Below, one piece after another: positions 1-7,887 of a DNA stretch of 64,000 nt. Numbering within the stretch: position 1 is the stretch's first letter; the number at the start of each line of letters is the position of its first letter. Below the pieces are notes generated by a model. It searched no databases and was not told the DNA's origin. It saw only the letters and a list, made by a program, of their open reading frames with translations. The DNA is from Streptomyces atratus (lineage in GTDB: Bacteria; Actinomycetota; Actinomycetes; Streptomycetales; Streptomycetaceae). Location: assembly GCF_014648655.1 (NCBI RefSeq), contig NZ_BMRN01000003.1, positions 452,335 to 516,334 on the forward strand. Direction: 5' to 3'. The position numbers were made by a program, and so were the translations under genes.

Positions 1-2
1 GC

Positions 3-701
3 ACGGCCACCATGGAGTTCGTCGCCCAGCTCGCGCGCGGCGAACGCCTGGTGCGCTGGCACCGCAAGGGCAGCTCGGGCCCGCGCGAACTGGTCCTGGC
101 CCCGGTCACGGCCCGCGCCCGCAGCCGCTTCACCCCGTCCGCCACCCGTACGGTCGAGGTCTTCACGGCGATGCCGGTCGAGGCTCCGCCCGGCGTCACC
201 GTCACTCCCAACACCTTCGCCTGGACCCGGGCCCGCTTCGGCCCGCCGCTGCTCACCAAGGGCGCGGACCTGGTCGGCACCTCGCTCGTCGAGACGGGCG
301 TGGTCGACCAGGCCCAGTACCTGGAGGCCGTCGCGGCCCTGGCCCGCACCCATGGGGCCACCCGCTACTTCGCGCACCGCCGCGAGTCCACCGACAAGCT
401 CCACGCCCTGGAGGCCGCCACCGGCCTGGAGATCGTCCGCCCCGACCTCCCCCTGGAACTCATCGCCCGCCGCGGACCCATCGGCCGTACGGTCCTGAGC
501 TTCCCCTCCACGGTCGTCCACACCCTGCCCCTCGCCCTCGTCGGCACGGACGTCAAGGTCGCGGTCTGCGACATCGCCCCGGAATGGCTCCGCGACACGG
601 CATCCCCGCGCGCCCAGGGATTCCTGTCGGGGGTGACGGAGACGGCTCGCGACGTGCAACGGCTGGCCCCGTGGCGCGCCACGGCAGTGACAGAGGCATA
701 G
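3..701 (+). CDS. Polysialyltransferase-like glycosyltransferase, C-terminal part (cut by window edge)
   Basis: The frame is already open at base 3, so the ATG at 12 is probably internal and the N-terminal part lies outside the window. Numbering from that ATG, the visible 229 residues contain GTSLVE (89-94), YFAHRRE (119-125) and FPSTVVHT (164-171). These resemble the C-terminal nucleotide-sugar pocket of the polysialyltransferase/LOS sialyltransferase group, where a His-Arg stretch binds the CMP phosphate and a Ser/Thr motif lies downstream. Members transfer sialic acid-like sugars to a surface glycan. Streptomyces homologues, as I recall, sit beside a CMP-sugar synthetase, which would be upstream and out of view. 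The family call rests on short motifs only; a generic glycosyltransferase is the alternative. Confidence 0.6.
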   Translation, partial: TATMEFVAQLARGERLVRWHRKGSSGPRELVLAPVTARARSRFTPSATRTVEVFTAMPVEAPPGVTVTPNTFAWTRARFGPPLLTKGADLVGTSLVETGVVDQAQYLEAVAALARTHGATRYFAHRRESTDKLHALEAATGLEIVRPDLPLELIARRGPIGRTVLSFPSTVVHTLPLALVGTDVKVAVCDIAPEWLRDTASPRAQGFLSGVTETARDVQRLAPWRATAVTEA

Positions 702-872
702 GACGCATCAGGCGGACACCCCTGGCACGGGGCGTCCCTGTAGGCGCGCGGGAAGGCGACCTGGCGTGACGTCACCGCTGAACAAGGACGTATCGACGAA
801 AGCAGGGCCTGCCACGGTCGTCCACACGCTGCTCCCGCCCTGGCCCGCACCGAGGCGAAGGGCGCAAAGTCC

Positions 873-1241
873 TCAGACGGGCATGACCTGCACGTCGTAG
901 GAGGGGATCCACTTGTCGCGGGTCAGGACAGTCATACCCTCGGTCCGGGCCTGTGCGATCAGTATCCGGTCGAACGGATCGCGGTGATGTGCGGGCAGTC
1001 TGCCCGCCCGCACGCCGTGTCCCGAGGTGATCGGAAGCGAGGTGAACTGGCTGTCCCGTGCCCGTTCAGCCAGGTCCTCGGGACCTTCGAGCTTTCCGAG
1101 GGACTGCTTGATCGCGATCTCCTACGGGGTGACCGCGCTGGCGAAGACCGAGGGCTCCGTGTCCAGCAGGTGTTTGATCTCGTCGGTGAGCTCGGCGGAG
1201 TCGTCGAGCCACCACAGGACGACAGGGGTGTCGAGCAGCAT
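873..1241 (-). pseudogene. VapC-like PIN-domain toxin, interrupted by an in-frame amber stop
   Basis: Reading from the ATG at 1241 gives a PIN-domain ribonuclease of 122 codons. It starts MLLDTPVVLWWL with the first metal-binding Asp, ends RDPFDRILIAQA, TVLTRDKW and a TGA at 873, and its length is normal for VapC. Codon 40 (1122-1124) is TAG, at a place where relatives have Trp in the SAVTP-W-EIAIK motif; TGG to TAG is a single substitution. No other damage is visible, so the lesion looks recent. The antitoxin ends 5 bp upstream, the usual order of a type II toxin-antitoxin operon. Unless the stop is suppressed or the gene restarts internally, the toxin is dead. A sequencing error cannot be excluded. 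Confidence 0.8.
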
Positions 1242-1246
1242 CTTCC

Positions 1247-1489
1247 TCAGCGCATCCCGAAGGCGTCGGCAAGGTCGTCCGGCAGGTCGTCGAAGTCCTC
1301 CCTGATGTGGATCTGTCCCTTGAGTGAGCCGCGCCCGGTCCGCTTCACCCGGGCATGGAGCGGCACGACCTCGGACGCCGGTTCTCCCGCTTTGGAGATC
1401 ACCACTTCCTCGCCTGTGGCCACCTGTTCCAGGATGCGCGAGAGGTGGGTCTTGGCCTCATGGACGTTGTACTGACGAGCTGCTTCCAC
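1247..1489 (-). CDS. Phd/YefM-family antitoxin
   Basis: This 80-residue protein contains the Phd/YefM core: QYNVHEAKTHLSRIL near the start, then GEEVVISKAGEP and an acidic C-terminal tail (EDFDDLPDDLADAFGMR). The family neutralises its partner toxin through the C-terminal tail and represses its own operon through the N-terminal fold. I chose the GTG at 1489 because a GAGGCA ribosome-binding site sits about 8 bases upstream; the frame stays open further upstream but that part is low-complexity and unlike the family. The stop is 5 bp before the start of the PIN-domain toxin, so the two form one operon. It appears intact although the toxin carries a nonsense codon. Confidence 0.8.
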   Translation of the reverse strand: MEAARQYNVHEAKTHLSRILEQVATGEEVVISKAGEPASEVVPLHARVKRTGRGSLKGQIHIREDFDDLPDDLADAFGMR

Positions 1490-1735
1490 GGCTGCCTCGC
1501 AGGGACGGATCGGCGGGTGGACCAACCACTGGACCAAGTGTCCCCCGCGATCCGGAGGCGTGCGTCGGTGACGGCTCTTGCCTGCCGGGTCGGGGGTGGC
1601 GGTCGGTGCCGATGCCGTACGCAAGCCCGAGCAGGTCGTGATGGATCACCCTGACTCGTAAGTGGCTTACACCCAGGGTTCGTTGGGGGTAAGCCCTGAT
1701 AGTGGGAAGGGTCCGCCGGGCACGAGCATCGACGC

Positions 1736-2371
1736 ATGACGACGATGCGGATGGCGGCGGAGCGACAGCATGCAACAGCCGGTACGGATGGTGTGGCCGG
1801 GGTGACGCTGGGAACGGCCCTCCTCGCGGGGCCGGTCCTGATGGCGGGGTACGGGGTGGTGCGGCTGGTCGGGCGCGCCGTCAGCGATTACGGGCCCGGT
1901 GTGTGGTGGACGCTGGCGCACCTTCTGTTCCTGGCCGGGGTGCTCGCGTTCGTGCCGGTGTTCCTGGGGCTGCGGAAGACCGCCGTGGTGCGTGGCGGCA
2001 GGCGGGTCGCCGTCGAGGTGGCGGCCTGGGCCGGGCTGGTCGGGGCGGCGGCGGTGGCGGTCCAGGCGGTGATCGACCTGGCGGTCGCGTTCGTAGCGGC
2101 GGACAAGCAGGCCATGAGCGAGATGTTCGACCGGGTGCAGGGCGTGCCCGGTGTGATGCCGTTGGTCTACACGGTGGTGCCGTTGCTGTTCTGGTTCGGA
2201 CTGCTGGCCCTCATCACCCTGCTTGCGTTCTTCCGCCGGGACCTGGTCCGGGCGTGGGCTCCCGTCGCGGTACTGGCCGGGGTCGTGCTGACGGCCATGA
2301 ACCTGGATCTGCTGCCGATCGGTGCCCTGTGCATCGGCCTGGCGCTGCTGCCGGTGCGCCGCAGCCAGTAG
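1736..2371 (+). CDS. Multi-pass membrane protein of unknown function
   Basis: The 211-residue protein has about six hydrophobic segments (roughly residues 25-50, 58-78, 95-120, 140-170, 178-195 and 196-207), short loops and a basic C-terminus (PVRRSQ). I recognise no catalytic motif and cannot name a function. The ATG at 1736 is the first in the frame; ATGs at 1745 are equally possible and would remove only a few polar residues. It stands alone, with the toxin-antitoxin remnant on the opposite strand upstream and the amidohydrolase 140 bp downstream. Confidence 0.6.
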   Translation: MTTMRMAAERQHATAGTDGVAGVTLGTALLAGPVLMAGYGVVRLVGRAVSDYGPGVWWTLAHLLFLAGVLAFVPVFLGLRKTAVVRGGRRVAVEVAAWAGLVGAAAVAVQAVIDLAVAFVAADKQAMSEMFDRVQGVPGVMPLVYTVVPLLFWFGLLALITLLAFFRRDLVRAWAPVAVLAGVVLTAMNLDLLPIGALCIGLALLPVRRSQ

Positions 2372-2511
2372 AAAATGGGTGAGTTTACCCACCTCCATCT
2401 CACGCCACACGCTCCGACGCCACATTTTGTTCGTCTATGCGGCTGAACTTTTGTTGATCTGTGGCCAGTTGAGGGGTCAAGGGCCTTACTCTTCACCAGG
2501 TGAACCAGTTG

Positions 2512-3738
2512 ATGTCCCGCGATTCCGATGCCCAGCTGCCCGGGGACGAGGCGCTGCCCGGCACCCTGCCCGAGCCCTTGCGTGCCGAACTGATCGCCTT
2601 CCGTCGCGACTTGCACATGCACCCCGAGCTGGGCAACCAGGAGTTCCGTACCACCGCGGCCATCAAGGCCCGGCTGGAGAAGGCGGGGCTCGAACCCCGG
2701 GTGCTCGACACGGGGACGGGGCTCATCTGTGACGTGGGAAGCCGGAGCGGCGACCCGCGGCCCATGCTCGCTCTGCGCGCGGACATCGACGCATTGCCCA
2801 TCCCGGACACCAAGGCGGGCGTCCCGTACCGCTCCACCGTCCCCGACCGGGCGCATGCCTGCGGGCACGACATCCACACCACCTCGGTCCTCGGCGCCGG
2901 GCTGGTGCTCGCCGAGCTCGACCGGCGGGGGCTGCTCCCGAACCCCGTACGGCTGATCTTCCAGCCGGCCGAGGAGGTACTGCCCGGCGGGGCGCCCGAC
3001 ACGATCCTGTCCGGGGCGCTGGAGGGCGTCGGGCGGATCATCGGGGTGCACTGCGACCCGAAGGTGGACGTGGGGCGGATCGGGCTGCGGGTCGGGGCGA
3101 TCACCTCGGCCTGCGACCGGCTGGAGGTGTCGCTCGACGGTCCGGGCGGCCACACCGCCCGCCCGCACCTGACCACCGACCTGGTCACCGCCGCCGCCAA
3201 GGTCGCCACCGAGGTGCCCGCGCTGCTGGCCCGCCGGGTCGACGCACGGGCCGGGCTCGCCGTCACCTGGGGGCGGCTGGAGGCCGGTCACGCCTGCAAT
3301 GTGATCCCGCAGCACGCGGAGCTGTCGGGCACCGTCCGCTGTCTGGAGCTGGCCGCCTGGCGGGAGGCCCCCGACCTGGTGCACGCCGCCATCGACGAGG
3401 TGGCCGGGATGCACGGCGCCAAGACGGTGATCAACTACGTCCGGGGCGTCCCGCCCGTCGTGAACGACGCCGCCGTGATCGATCTGCTCGCCGAGGCGAT
3501 GACCGCCCGCCGCGGTTCGTATGCGATCGAGGACACCGAACAGAGTCTGGGCGGCGAGGACTTCTCCTGGTACCTGGAGCACGTCCCCGGGGCCATGGCC
3601 CGGCTCGGGGTCCGTACCCCCGGCGACACTGCCCGGCTCGACCTGCATCGCGGTGATTTCGACGCGAACGAGGAGGCGATCACGGTTGCTGTGGAGCTCT
3701 TCACTGCCTCCGCGTTGCTCGACGGCAACCATCCGTAA
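2512..3738 (+). CDS. M20D-family amidohydrolase (metal-dependent N-acyl amino acid hydrolase)
   Basis: This cytosolic enzyme of about 408 residues belongs to the M20D group, which hydrolyses N-acyl amino acids such as hippurate or indole-acetyl conjugates. Visible motifs are HMHPELGNQEF, the metal ligands in ACGHDIHTTS, the catalytic Glu pair in FQPAEE, and GVHCDP, followed by a dimerisation insert (GGHTARPH) and the C-terminal GGEDFSWY motif that closes the metal site. The ATG at 2512 has an AGGTGA ribosome-binding site 8 bases upstream. A GTG at 2500 overlaps that site and is less likely. It precedes the nucleoside lipoprotein gene on the same strand, but the 138-bp gap holds a separate promoter and operator, so co-transcription is doubtful. 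Confidence 0.85.
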   Translation: MSRDSDAQLPGDEALPGTLPEPLRAELIAFRRDLHMHPELGNQEFRTTAAIKARLEKAGLEPRVLDTGTGLICDVGSRSGDPRPMLALRADIDALPIPDTKAGVPYRSTVPDRAHACGHDIHTTSVLGAGLVLAELDRRGLLPNPVRLIFQPAEEVLPGGAPDTILSGALEGVGRIIGVHCDPKVDVGRIGLRVGAITSACDRLEVSLDGPGGHTARPHLTTDLVTAAAKVATEVPALLARRVDARAGLAVTWGRLEAGHACNVIPQHAELSGTVRCLELAAWREAPDLVHAAIDEVAGMHGAKTVINYVRGVPPVVNDAAVIDLLAEAMTARRGSYAIEDTEQSLGGEDFSWYLEHVPGAMARLGVRTPGDTARLDLHRGDFDANEEAITVAVELFTASALLDGNHP

Positions 3739-3804
3739 CCGGACAGGTCACCCCCCGTTCGCGACGATCCGATAACGGCTTCCGTACAGGGCTTTATCTG
3801 ACAT

Positions 3805-3816
3805 CTACGCGCGTTA
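3805..3816. promoter_or_regulatory. Operator-like palindrome upstream of the BmpA-type lipoprotein gene (two mismatches)
   Basis: The sequence TCTACGCGCGTTAC (3804-3817) keeps the left arm and centre of the CTACGCGCGTAG palindrome found at five other nucleoside genes in this window. It differs from the perfect 12-mer at the last two bases. It lies 60 bp upstream of the TTG start, near the likely promoter. Its role as a repressor site is an inference from recurrence. Confidence 0.6.
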
Positions 3817-3876
3817 CGATCGCCGCGAAACCAGCGCCGGAAGAGGCGCTTCGGTCAGGTTTGAAGGAGCCTTCCC

Positions 3877-4917
3877 TTGCGCCGGGTATCCAAGATCACC
3901 GCTGCGTGTGCTGTCACTGCGGCTCTCGCGCTCACCGCCACCGCGTGTGGCGAGTCGTCCACCGAGAGCTCCGGCTCCGACAAGGGCAAGATGAAGATCG
4001 GCATGGCCTACGACGTGGGCGGCCGTGGCGACAACTCGTTCAACGACTCCGCCGCGCGTGGTCTGGACAAGGCCAAGTCCGAGTTCAGTGCCGAGACGAA
4101 GGAGCTCACCGCCAAGAACGGTGAGACCCCCGCCGACCGTGAGCAGCGTCTGGAGTCGCTCGCCGAGGGCGGCTACAACCCGGTCATAGCGGTCGGGTTC
4201 GCGTACAAGGACGCGGTCGACAAGATCGCGGCCAAGTACCCGAAGGTCAGCTTCGGTCTCGTCGACTCGGTCGCCACCGCGAAGAACGTCGACAGCATCG
4301 TCTTCACCGAGGAGCAGGGCTCCTACCTCGCCGGTGTCGCCGCCGCGCTGAAGTCGAAGGACGGCCAGGTCGGCTTCATCGGCGGTGTGGACCTTCCGCT
4401 GATCAAGAAGTTCGCCGCGGGCTTCCAGCAGGGTGTCCTGGACACGAAGCCGAAGGCCAAGGTGCAGATCCAGTACCTGTCCACCGGTTCGGACCTGTCC
4501 GGCTTCGGCAGCCCCGACAAGGGCAAGGAAGCCGCCAAGGGCATGCTCGACAAGGGTGCGGACGTCATCTTCGCTGCCGCGGGCGGCTCGGGTGCCGGTT
4601 CGATCGAGGCCGTCGCCGGCAAGAAGGGCGCCTGGTCCATCGGCGTCGACTCCGACCAGGCGCTCGACCCGGCGCTGTCGAAGTACAAGGACACGATCAT
4701 GACCTCCGTCGTCAAGAACGTCGACACCGGCGTCTTCGACCTGGTCAAGTCCGTCAAGGACGGCAAGCCGGTGACGGGCACGCAGGCGTACTCCCTGGCC
4801 AAGGGCGGCGTCAGCCTGACCACCACGGGTGACCACCTCAAGGACATCCAGGCCCAGCTGGACGCGGCGAAGAAGAAGATCGTCGACGGCTCCATCACGG
4901 TCAAGACCACGACCTGA
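3877..4917 (+). CDS. BmpA/PnrA-type substrate-binding lipoprotein, probably nucleoside-binding
   Basis: The 346-residue precursor has a signal peptide with lipobox LTATACGES; Cys24 would be lipidated, anchoring it outside the membrane. The body follows the BMP fold: GMAYDVGGRGDNSFND, then SVDTAKNVDS-like and TEEQGSYLAGVAAAL segments, GFIGGVDLPLIKKF and DVIFAAAGGSGAG. BMP proteins characterised elsewhere bind purine or other nucleosides for ABC import. The TTG start has a GAAGGAG ribosome-binding site (3863-3869). A terminator-like hairpin follows at 4930-4973, and the ABC transporter with two permeases comes next, so this is its likely binding protein. A degenerate copy of the shared operator lies upstream. 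Confidence 0.9.
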   Translation: MRRVSKITAACAVTAALALTATACGESSTESSGSDKGKMKIGMAYDVGGRGDNSFNDSAARGLDKAKSEFSAETKELTAKNGETPADREQRLESLAEGGYNPVIAVGFAYKDAVDKIAAKYPKVSFGLVDSVATAKNVDSIVFTEEQGSYLAGVAAALKSKDGQVGFIGGVDLPLIKKFAAGFQQGVLDTKPKAKVQIQYLSTGSDLSGFGSPDKGKEAAKGMLDKGADVIFAAAGGSGAGSIEAVAGKKGAWSIGVDSDQALDPALSKYKDTIMTSVVKNVDTGVFDLVKSVKDGKPVTGTQAYSLAKGGVSLTTTGDHLKDIQAQLDAAKKKIVDGSITVKTTT

Positions 4918-4929
4918 TCCGACCCGTCG

Positions 4930-4973
4930 ATCGGGGCCCGGGTGAGCCGCTTCGGCTTCGCGCGGGCCCCGAT
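4930..4973 (+). terminator. Hairpin after the BMP lipoprotein gene
   Basis: Arms ATCGGGGCCCG and CGGGCCCCGAT (11 bp, perfect) enclose a 22-base loop that can fold a smaller AGCCG/CGGCT stem. There is no U-tract, as usual in Streptomyces. It may trim the abundant binding-protein transcript away from the transporter operon. Confidence 0.6.
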
Positions 4974-5055
4974 TCACGTACGGCTTCCCTCGCATCCGCG
5001 GTAGCCGTACGCACACTGTCCGCCACCTGTCATCAGGTGGCCAACGATTCGGCGG

Positions 5056-5071
5056 CGCTACGCGCGTAGCG
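5056..5071. promoter_or_regulatory. Perfect 16-bp operator-like palindrome upstream of the nucleoside ABC-cdd operon
   Basis: CGCTACGCGCGTAGCG is a perfect palindrome and the longest symmetrical copy among the six sites in this window. It sits 84 bp before the probable start of the ATPase gene. A separate hairpin (GCCACCTG/CAGGTGGC, 5022-5041) lies just upstream. Confidence 0.75.
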
Positions 5072-5155
5072 TCCGCCGGGCGCGGTACCTTTTTTCGCCC
5101 CCACCGCCTCCGTCCCATCGCCTCCGCCCTCCGCTCCTGCCAAGGAGAGTGCGTC

Positions 5156-6775
5156 ATCAACGCGTCCAGCAGTCCTCATGCCGTGGAGCTCCGCGGCATC
5201 ACCAAGCGGTTCCCCGGAGTCGTGGCCAACCACGACATCGACATCACCGTGCGCCGCGGCACCGTCCACGCTCTCGTCGGCGAGAACGGCGCCGGCAAGT
5301 CCACTCTGATGAAGATCCTGTACGGCATGCAGAAGCCGGACGAGGGCACCATCGCGGTGGACGGCGAGCAGGTCTCGTTCCACAACCCCGGCGACGCCAT
5401 CGACCGAGGTATCGGCATGGTGCACCAGCACTTCATGCTCGCCGACTACCTCACGGTCCTGGAGAACGTCGTCCTCGGCTCCGAGAAGCTGCACGGGATC
5501 GGCGACCGGGCCCGCGCCAAGATCAAGGAGATCTCCGACGCCTACGGTCTCGGTGTCCGCCCGGACGCCATGGTCGAGGACCTCGGGGTCGCCGACCGGC
5601 AGCGCGTGGAGATCCTCAAGGTCCTCTACCGAGGCGCCCGCACCCTGATCCTCGATGAGCCCACCGCCGTCCTCGTACCGCAGGAGGTCGACGCGCTCTT
5701 CGACAACCTGCGCGAGCTCAAGGCCGAGGGCCTGACCGTCATCTTCATCTCGCACAAGCTGGGCGAGGTGCTGTCGGTCGCCGACGAGATCACCGTCATC
5801 CGGCGCGGTACGACGGTGGGCACCGCCGACCCGAAGCGCACCACGACCAAGCAGCTCGCCGAGCTGATGGTCGGCAGCGAACTCCCGTCCCCGGAGACCC
5901 GCGAGTCGACCGTCACCGACATCCCGATGCTGACCGTCGAAGGGCTGCGGCTGACCGCCACCGACCCGGACGGCGTGGTGCGTTCGGTGCTCGACGGCAT
6001 CGGCTTCACCATTCACAAGGGCGAGGTCCTCGGCATCGCGGGCGTCGAGGGCAACGGCCAGTCCGAACTGGTCGACGCGATCATGGGCATGCGCCACCTC
6101 GACACCGGCGTACTCACCCTCGACGGCGTCGACATCTCCCGCACGCCGACACGCAAGCGCCGCGAGGACGGCATGGCCGTCATTCCCGAGGACCGTCACC
6201 GGCACGGACTGCTGCTGGAGGCCCCGCTCTGGGAGAACCGCATCCTCGGCCATGTCACCGAACGCCCCAACAGCAAGGGTGCGTTCCTCGACCTCAAGGC
6301 CGCCCGCGCCGACACCGAGCGGATCGTGCGCGAGTACGACGTCCGCACCCCTGGTATCGAGGTCACCGCGGCCTCCCTCTCCGGCGGCAACCAGCAGAAG
6401 CTGATCGTCGGCCGCGAGATGAGCCACGACCCGAAGCTCCTGATCGCCGCGCACCCCACCCGGGGCGTGGACGTCGGAGCCCAGGCGCAGATCTGGGACC
6501 AGATCCGCGAGGCACGCCGCGAAGGACTGGCGGTGCTGCTGATCTCCGCCGACCTGGACGAGCTGATCGGGCTCTCCGACACCCTGCGCGTCATGTACAG
6601 AGGCCGTCTGGTGGCGGACGCCGACCCGGCGACCATCACTCCGGAAGAGCTCGGCTCGGCGATGACGGGCGCGGCCACCGGCCACCTCGAAGCGCCGGAC
6701 GAGACACCTGAGCCGGACGACTCCGGTGCCGAAAGCACCGACACCGACCCCCGGAACGGGGGAGAGGACCGATGA
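5156..6775 (+). CDS. ABC transporter ATP-binding protein with two ATPase domains (nucleoside import)
   Basis: This is a tandem-domain sugar/nucleoside-type ATPase (RbsA/MglA class). Counting from the GTG at 5183 (530 residues), domain 1 has Walker A GENGAGKST near residue 33, a degenerate signature LGVADRQRVEILK and Walker B LILDEPTAVL. Domain 2, from about residue 265, has a changed Walker A (GVEGNGQSEL), an intact LSGGNQQK signature and LLIAAHPTRGVD. The best ribosome-binding site, AAGGAG at 5142-5147, lies 8 bases before an in-frame ATC at 5156 rather than before the GTG, so translation may begin at a rare ATC codon and add nine residues. The stop overlaps the next gene by ATGA. The binding protein is most likely the upstream BMP lipoprotein. 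Confidence 0.9.
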   Translation: MNASSSPHAVELRGITKRFPGVVANHDIDITVRRGTVHALVGENGAGKSTLMKILYGMQKPDEGTIAVDGEQVSFHNPGDAIDRGIGMVHQHFMLADYLTVLENVVLGSEKLHGIGDRARAKIKEISDAYGLGVRPDAMVEDLGVADRQRVEILKVLYRGARTLILDEPTAVLVPQEVDALFDNLRELKAEGLTVIFISHKLGEVLSVADEITVIRRGTTVGTADPKRTTTKQLAELMVGSELPSPETRESTVTDIPMLTVEGLRLTATDPDGVVRSVLDGIGFTIHKGEVLGIAGVEGNGQSELVDAIMGMRHLDTGVLTLDGVDISRTPTRKRREDGMAVIPEDRHRHGLLLEAPLWENRILGHVTERPNSKGAFLDLKAARADTERIVREYDVRTPGIEVTAASLSGGNQQKLIVGREMSHDPKLLIAAHPTRGVDVGAQAQIWDQIREARREGLAVLLISADLDELIGLSDTLRVMYRGRLVADADPATITPEELGSAMTGAATGHLEAPDETPEPDDSGAESTDTDPRNGGEDR

Positions 6776-7887
6776 AGAAGATCGACAAGGAGCGGCTGCT
6801 CCTGGGGATCGCGGCCCCCGTACTCGCGATCGTGGTCGCCTTCCTGGTGACCGCACTCGTGCTGGCCGCCACCGGCAAGGAGCCGTTCAGCGCCTTCGGC
6901 ATCATGTTCGACTACGGGATGAAGTCGGACAGCCAGGTCTACATCCTGAACAAGGCGACGACGTACTACCTCGCGGGTCTCGCGGTGGCCGTCGGCTTCC
7001 GGATGAACCTCTTCAACATCGGCGTCGACGGCCAGTACCGCCTCGCCGCCTTCTTCGCCGCCGCCGTCGGTGGCGCGCTGACCCTGCCGGGCGCCCTCCA
7101 GATCCCGCTGATCATCCTCACCGCGATGATCGTCGGTGCGATGTGGGCCGGGATCGCCGGTGTTCTCAAGGTCACCCGGGGCGTCAGCGAGGTCGTCTCG
7201 ACGATCATGCTGAACGCCATCGCGACCGCCATCATCGGCTATCTGCTCCAGCAGGGCCGCCTCGGTCACCTCGACGAGGCCGGCACGAAGATCTCCACCA
7301 CTCCGCTCCCGGAGTCCTCGCACTTCTTCGAGTTCCCGACCACCCCGTCGCCCGTCTGGGGCTTCATCGTGGTCGCGGTCGTCGCGGGCATGGCCTACTG
7401 GTTCACGCTCTCGCGCACCCGGTTCGGCTTCGATCTGCGTACGGTCGGCCAGTCCGGCTCCGCGGCCGAGGCCAGCGGTGTCGATGTGAAGAAGATGGTC
7501 GTCACGTCGATGCTGATCTCCGGCGCGGTGGCCGGCCTGGTCGGTATGCCGACGCTGCTCAACGACAGCTACGAGTACAGCGGCGACTTCCCCATCGGCA
7601 TCGGCTTCACCGGCATCGCCATCGCCCTCCTCGGCCGTAACCACCCCATCGGCATCGCGCTCGGCGCGCTGCTCTGGGGCTTCCTGGAGCGCGGTACCGG
7701 AAAGCTCGAGTTCGAGGGGTACGACAAGGAGATCGTCGGCGTCATCCAGGGCGTCATCGTCCTGTGCGTCGTCATCGCCTACGAAGTCGTCCGTCGCTAC
7801 GGACTCAAGCGCCAGCAGAGCAAGGTCGGCGCGGAACTCGCCGCACAGGCCGCCCGTAACTCCGACCAGCAGGAGGTGTCGGCGTGA
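6772..7887 (+). CDS. ABC transporter permease (nucleoside import), first subunit
   Basis: This 371-residue integral membrane protein has about nine hydrophobic segments and the BPD_transp_2 pattern: FNIGVDGQYRLAAFF in the middle, GVSEVVSTIMLN, and SGSAAEASGV before GLVGMPTLL. Such permeases (YufP/NupB type) pair with a second permease and a tandem ATPase to import nucleosides. The ATG overlaps the ATPase stop (ATGA, 6772-6775), and the stop overlaps the second permease (GTGA), so the subunits are translationally coupled. The C-terminal tail (about residues 345-371) is polar and probably cytoplasmic. Confidence 0.9.
   Translation: MKKIDKERLLLGIAAPVLAIVVAFLVTALVLAATGKEPFSAFGIMFDYGMKSDSQVYILNKATTYYLAGLAVAVGFRMNLFNIGVDGQYRLAAFFAAAVGGALTLPGALQIPLIILTAMIVGAMWAGIAGVLKVTRGVSEVVSTIMLNAIATAIIGYLLQQGRLGHLDEAGTKISTTPLPESSHFFEFPTTPSPVWGFIVVAVVAGMAYWFTLSRTRFGFDLRTVGQSGSAAEASGVDVKKMVVTSMLISGAVAGLVGMPTLLNDSYEYSGDFPIGIGFTGIAIALLGRNHPIGIALGALLWGFLERGTGKLEFEGYDKEIVGVIQGVIVLCVVIAYEVVRRYGLKRQQSKVGAELAAQAARNSDQQEVSA

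Noticed and set aside
5056..5071. The operator as a BldD box
   Set aside because: BldD sites have a central A/T between AC-n-C and G-n-GT. The palindrome here has ACGC directly joined to GCGT without that base, and the targets are metabolic.
5149..5658. A GTG at 5149 as start of a separate gene
   Set aside because: It is well placed relative to the ribosome-binding site but reads out of frame with the ATPase and gives an Arg-rich shadow peptide.
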